This document shows, piece by piece, positions 4,706 through 5,945 of a DNA stretch of 5,945 nucleotides. The stretch is from NCBI GenBank assembly GCA_023433985.1, contig JAEYTN010000064.1:1-5945 (forward strand), in the 5' to 3' direction. How positions within the stretch are numbered: position 1 is the first letter of the stretch; each line of letters opens with the position of its first letter. A model generated the notes under the pieces. It saw nothing but the letters and a program-made list of their open reading frames with translations, searched no databases and was not told where the DNA came from. Made by a program: the position numbers and the translations under genes. The DNA comes from Pseudomonadota bacterium. Lineage in GTDB: Bacteria > Pseudomonadota > Alphaproteobacteria > Rhizobiales > Devosiaceae.

Positions 4706-5506
4706 TGGCAGGAACTCGCGCCACTGCCGGAAGCGGTAACGCATATCGGCACGGCCTATCATGAAGGCCGCATCTATGCGGTCGGCGGGTTCGAGACCTT
4801 CGTTCATATGAGGGCCAGGAGTGCTGCATTCGTCTACGACGTGGCCGTTGACGAGTGGACGGCGCTTCCCGATCTGCCAATTGCGGCGGAGTCTCCTGCC
4901 GTCGCGGCGGTTGGCGGCAAGGTACACGTCATTGCCGGTCGCGATGCCGAGACCGCGATCGAGGTTCCCCTGTCGGACAGCGGGCCGATGATCCAGGTGG
5001 CCGTCGGTGGCACGTTGACGGCCCATCAGGTGTTCGATCCGGAGACAGGCAAGTGGACACAGGCCGCGGCGCTCCCCGATCCGCCTCGTGATCACATCGC
5101 CGTTGCCGTGCTGGACGACAGGATTCACCTCCTCGATGGCCGAGTGGACGACACGGACCAGAACGTGGCCGAGCACGCGGTTTATGACCCCCGGAGCGAC
5201 ACCTGGGAACGCGCCGCCCCCCTTCCAGACGCCCGCTCTGCCGGCGCAGCAAGCGCCGTCGACGGCAAGATCGTCTTTGTGGGAGGCGAGTGCCGACCGG
5301 GTGGTGAGGCATTCACGCCCAATGCCTACGACGAAGCGTTCGAGTATGATCTGGCCTCGGACAGTTGGACCGAACTACCCACTCTGCCCGGCGGTCGTCA
5401 TGGCTTTGGCGGTGCCACGGTGGGGAAGACCATCTACTTTCCGGCAGGCGCTCCCGTATGCGCGGGCGGTGCCCTCGCGGATATGCTGTCCATAACGCTC
5501 GATTAA
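4706..5506 (+). CDS. Kelch-repeat beta-propeller protein, 5'-truncated (probable pseudogene)
   Basis: Recognisable sequence runs 266 codons from Trp at 4706 to TAA at 5504-5506. It starts WQELAPLPEAVTHIGTAYHE, which is the closing strand of a propeller blade. About five kelch blades follow, each ending in a Trp-LP element: W51 TALPDLP, W117 TQAAALP, W167 ERAAPLP, W221 TELPTLP, and a last blade with YFPAGAPVCAGG. The di-glycine is kept in blades 1 and 4 (VGGF, VGGE) and reduced to AG or DG in the others. Such propellers act as binding scaffolds or, in related proteins, oxidases; no catalytic function can be assigned. Relatives usually have a signal peptide directly before this point. Here the frame stays open back to ATG 4331, but the added 125 residues do not look like protein and partly lie antisense to the TetR remnant. 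The first in-frame ATG inside the domain is 4808, in mid blade 1. The body has no stop or frameshift, so the damage is recent or the protein is still made. Confidence 0.72.
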   Translation, partial: WQELAPLPEAVTHIGTAYHEGRIYAVGGFETFVHMRARSAAFVYDVAVDEWTALPDLPIAAESPAVAAVGGKVHVIAGRDAETAIEVPLSDSGPMIQVAVGGTLTAHQVFDPETGKWTQAAALPDPPRDHIAVAVLDDRIHLLDGRVDDTDQNVAEHAVYDPRSDTWERAAPLPDARSAGAASAVDGKIVFVGGECRPGGEAFTPNAYDEAFEYDLASDSWTELPTLPGGRHGFGGATVGKTIYFPAGAPVCAGGALADMLSITLD

Positions 5507-5511
5507 GTGGC

Positions 5512-5536
5512 TGCGGCCGGCACACAGCCGGCCGTA
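5512..5536 (+). terminator. Stem-loop after the kelch gene, possible terminator
   Basis: CGGCCGGC (5514-5521) pairs perfectly with GCCGGCCG (5527-5534) around the loop ACACA. A G-T wobble and a T-A pair extend the stem to 10 bp. It begins 5 nt after the kelch stop. No T-run follows, so it may be a weak or Rho-assisted terminator, or an mRNA-end stabiliser. Confidence 0.45.
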
Positions 5537-5722
5537 CCCCCTCCCTGGAGGCGGCCATTTGACCCCTCATCCGGTCACATCCCTGGGTACGAAGCCACAT
5601 GAGATCGGCATGTCCAACTCATTCCCAGACTCGCATGAGTGAGGTGCATGGCCGGGTGAGGATGAAGGCCTAGGCTGGGAGCGCCGCGACAATGCCCAGC
5701 GCCCGCAACGCGCTGCGGCGTC

Positions 5723-5738
5723 GGGGAGTTGATCTCCC
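5723..5738 (+). promoter_or_regulatory. Shine-Dalgarno enclosed in a hairpin before the DUF72 gene
   Basis: GGGAG (5724-5728) and CTCCC (5734-5738) are perfect complements around a TTGAT loop. The 5' arm is the only good Shine-Dalgarno (GGGGAG, 10 nt from ATG at 5739), and the 3' arm touches the ATG. Folding would hide the ribosome site. The pairing is seen directly; a regulatory role is inference. Confidence 0.42.
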
Positions 5739-5945
5739 ATGCAAGGCGATATTCGCATCGGCGTATCCGGCTGGACCTACCGGCCCTGGCGCGGCAACTT
5801 CTACCCCAAGGGCGTCGCCCAGAAGCGCGAGCTGAGCTACGCCGCCACGCAGTTCAACGCCCTCGAGATCAACGGCACCTTCTACGGCATGCAGACGCCC
5901 AGGGCGTTTCGCCGATGGGCGGCGGCCGTCCCCGACGGCTTCGTC
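5739..5945 (+). CDS. DUF72 domain protein (YecE-like), N-terminal part, runs off window edge
   Basis: The first 69 codons of a gene that continues past the right edge. The frame reads MQGDIRIGVSGWTYRPWRGN, then FYPKGVAQKRELSYAATQFN and ALEINGTFYGMQTPRAFRRW. This matches the DUF72/YecE family opening: 'IG.SGW.Y..W...FYP', 'L.YYA..F..VEIN.TFY..P' and 'RW...VP..F'. The family folds as a TIM-like barrel of unknown biochemical function; full proteins are usually about 240-300 aa. ATG at 5739 is the first in-frame start and has GGGGAG 10 nt upstream, held in a small hairpin. It is separated by 232 nt from the kelch stop. No clear promoter is seen in the gap. Confidence 0.88.
   Translation, partial: MQGDIRIGVSGWTYRPWRGNFYPKGVAQKRELSYAATQFNALEINGTFYGMQTPRAFRRWAAAVPDGFV

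Noticed and set aside
4682..4708. YDPGRDA followed by WQELAPLP in another frame, suggesting a kelch frameshift rather than truncation
   Set aside because: The match is only seven residues, and the upstream part of that frame is antisense to the TetR remnant with no further kelch pattern. A truncation explains more, though a frameshift is not excluded.
5617..5640. ACTCAT/ATGAGT inverted repeat with 12-nt loop
   Set aside because: A short AT-containing stem, no T-run and no neighbouring motif; likely chance.
5567..5758. Minus-strand 63-codon open frame containing HSCESGNE, reminiscent of translated intergenic repeats
   Set aside because: The underlying DNA lacks the hairpin of the common dispersed repeat, and the frame overlaps the DUF72 start. 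No support as a gene or repeat.
1..5945. CRISPR array, insertion sequence or phage genes
   Set aside because: No regularly spaced repeats, no transposase or integrase frame and no terminal inverted repeats were found on either strand.

Overview
The window is high-GC, densely packed chromosomal DNA. Codon use, GC-rich third positions, an alphaproteobacterial-style tRNA-Leu and the kinds of genes present suggest an alphaproteobacterium, perhaps a sphingomonad or Erythrobacteraceae relative. This lineage guess is inference from gene content, because no rRNA or other marker is present.

Left part (1-3124), all on the minus strand. Reading in the direction of transcription, a three-gene operon comes first: a small secreted histidine-rich protein resembling the DUF5602/TTHB210-like family, a Tat-exported blue-copper (cupredoxin) protein, and an ECF-type RNA polymerase sigma factor. 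The first two overlap by ATGA, and the third follows after 9 nt with its own Shine-Dalgarno. No anti-sigma factor is seen. After an 87-nt gap come a UV-damage endonuclease (UvsE) and the start of an NADH pyrophosphatase (NudC) that runs off the left edge. The 87-nt gap holds a candidate general-stress (EcfG-like) promoter for uvsE.

Middle (3125-4249). A divergent intergenic region separates the sigma operon from a plus-strand tandem universal stress protein. Its stop codon directly abuts the CCA end of a convergent tRNA-Leu(CAA) gene.

Right part (4250-5945). This stretch looks like a decayed, rearranged region with visibly lower GC. A C-terminal remnant of a TetR-family regulator (minus strand) stands head-to-head with a kelch-repeat protein (plus strand) that has lost its start and signal region. 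Both break off within about 21 bp of each other, as if one deletion removed a divergent promoter and both 5' ends. A stem-loop follows the kelch stop. The window ends in the start of a DUF72 (YecE-like) gene, whose Shine-Dalgarno lies in a small perfect hairpin directly before the ATG.

The theme of the intact genes is stress and envelope or redox management: UV repair, NAD cap or nucleotide hydrolysis, universal stress protein, and a sigma factor linked to exported copper-type proteins. The two most interesting items are the sigma/cupredoxin/TTHB210-like operon and the double-truncation scar.
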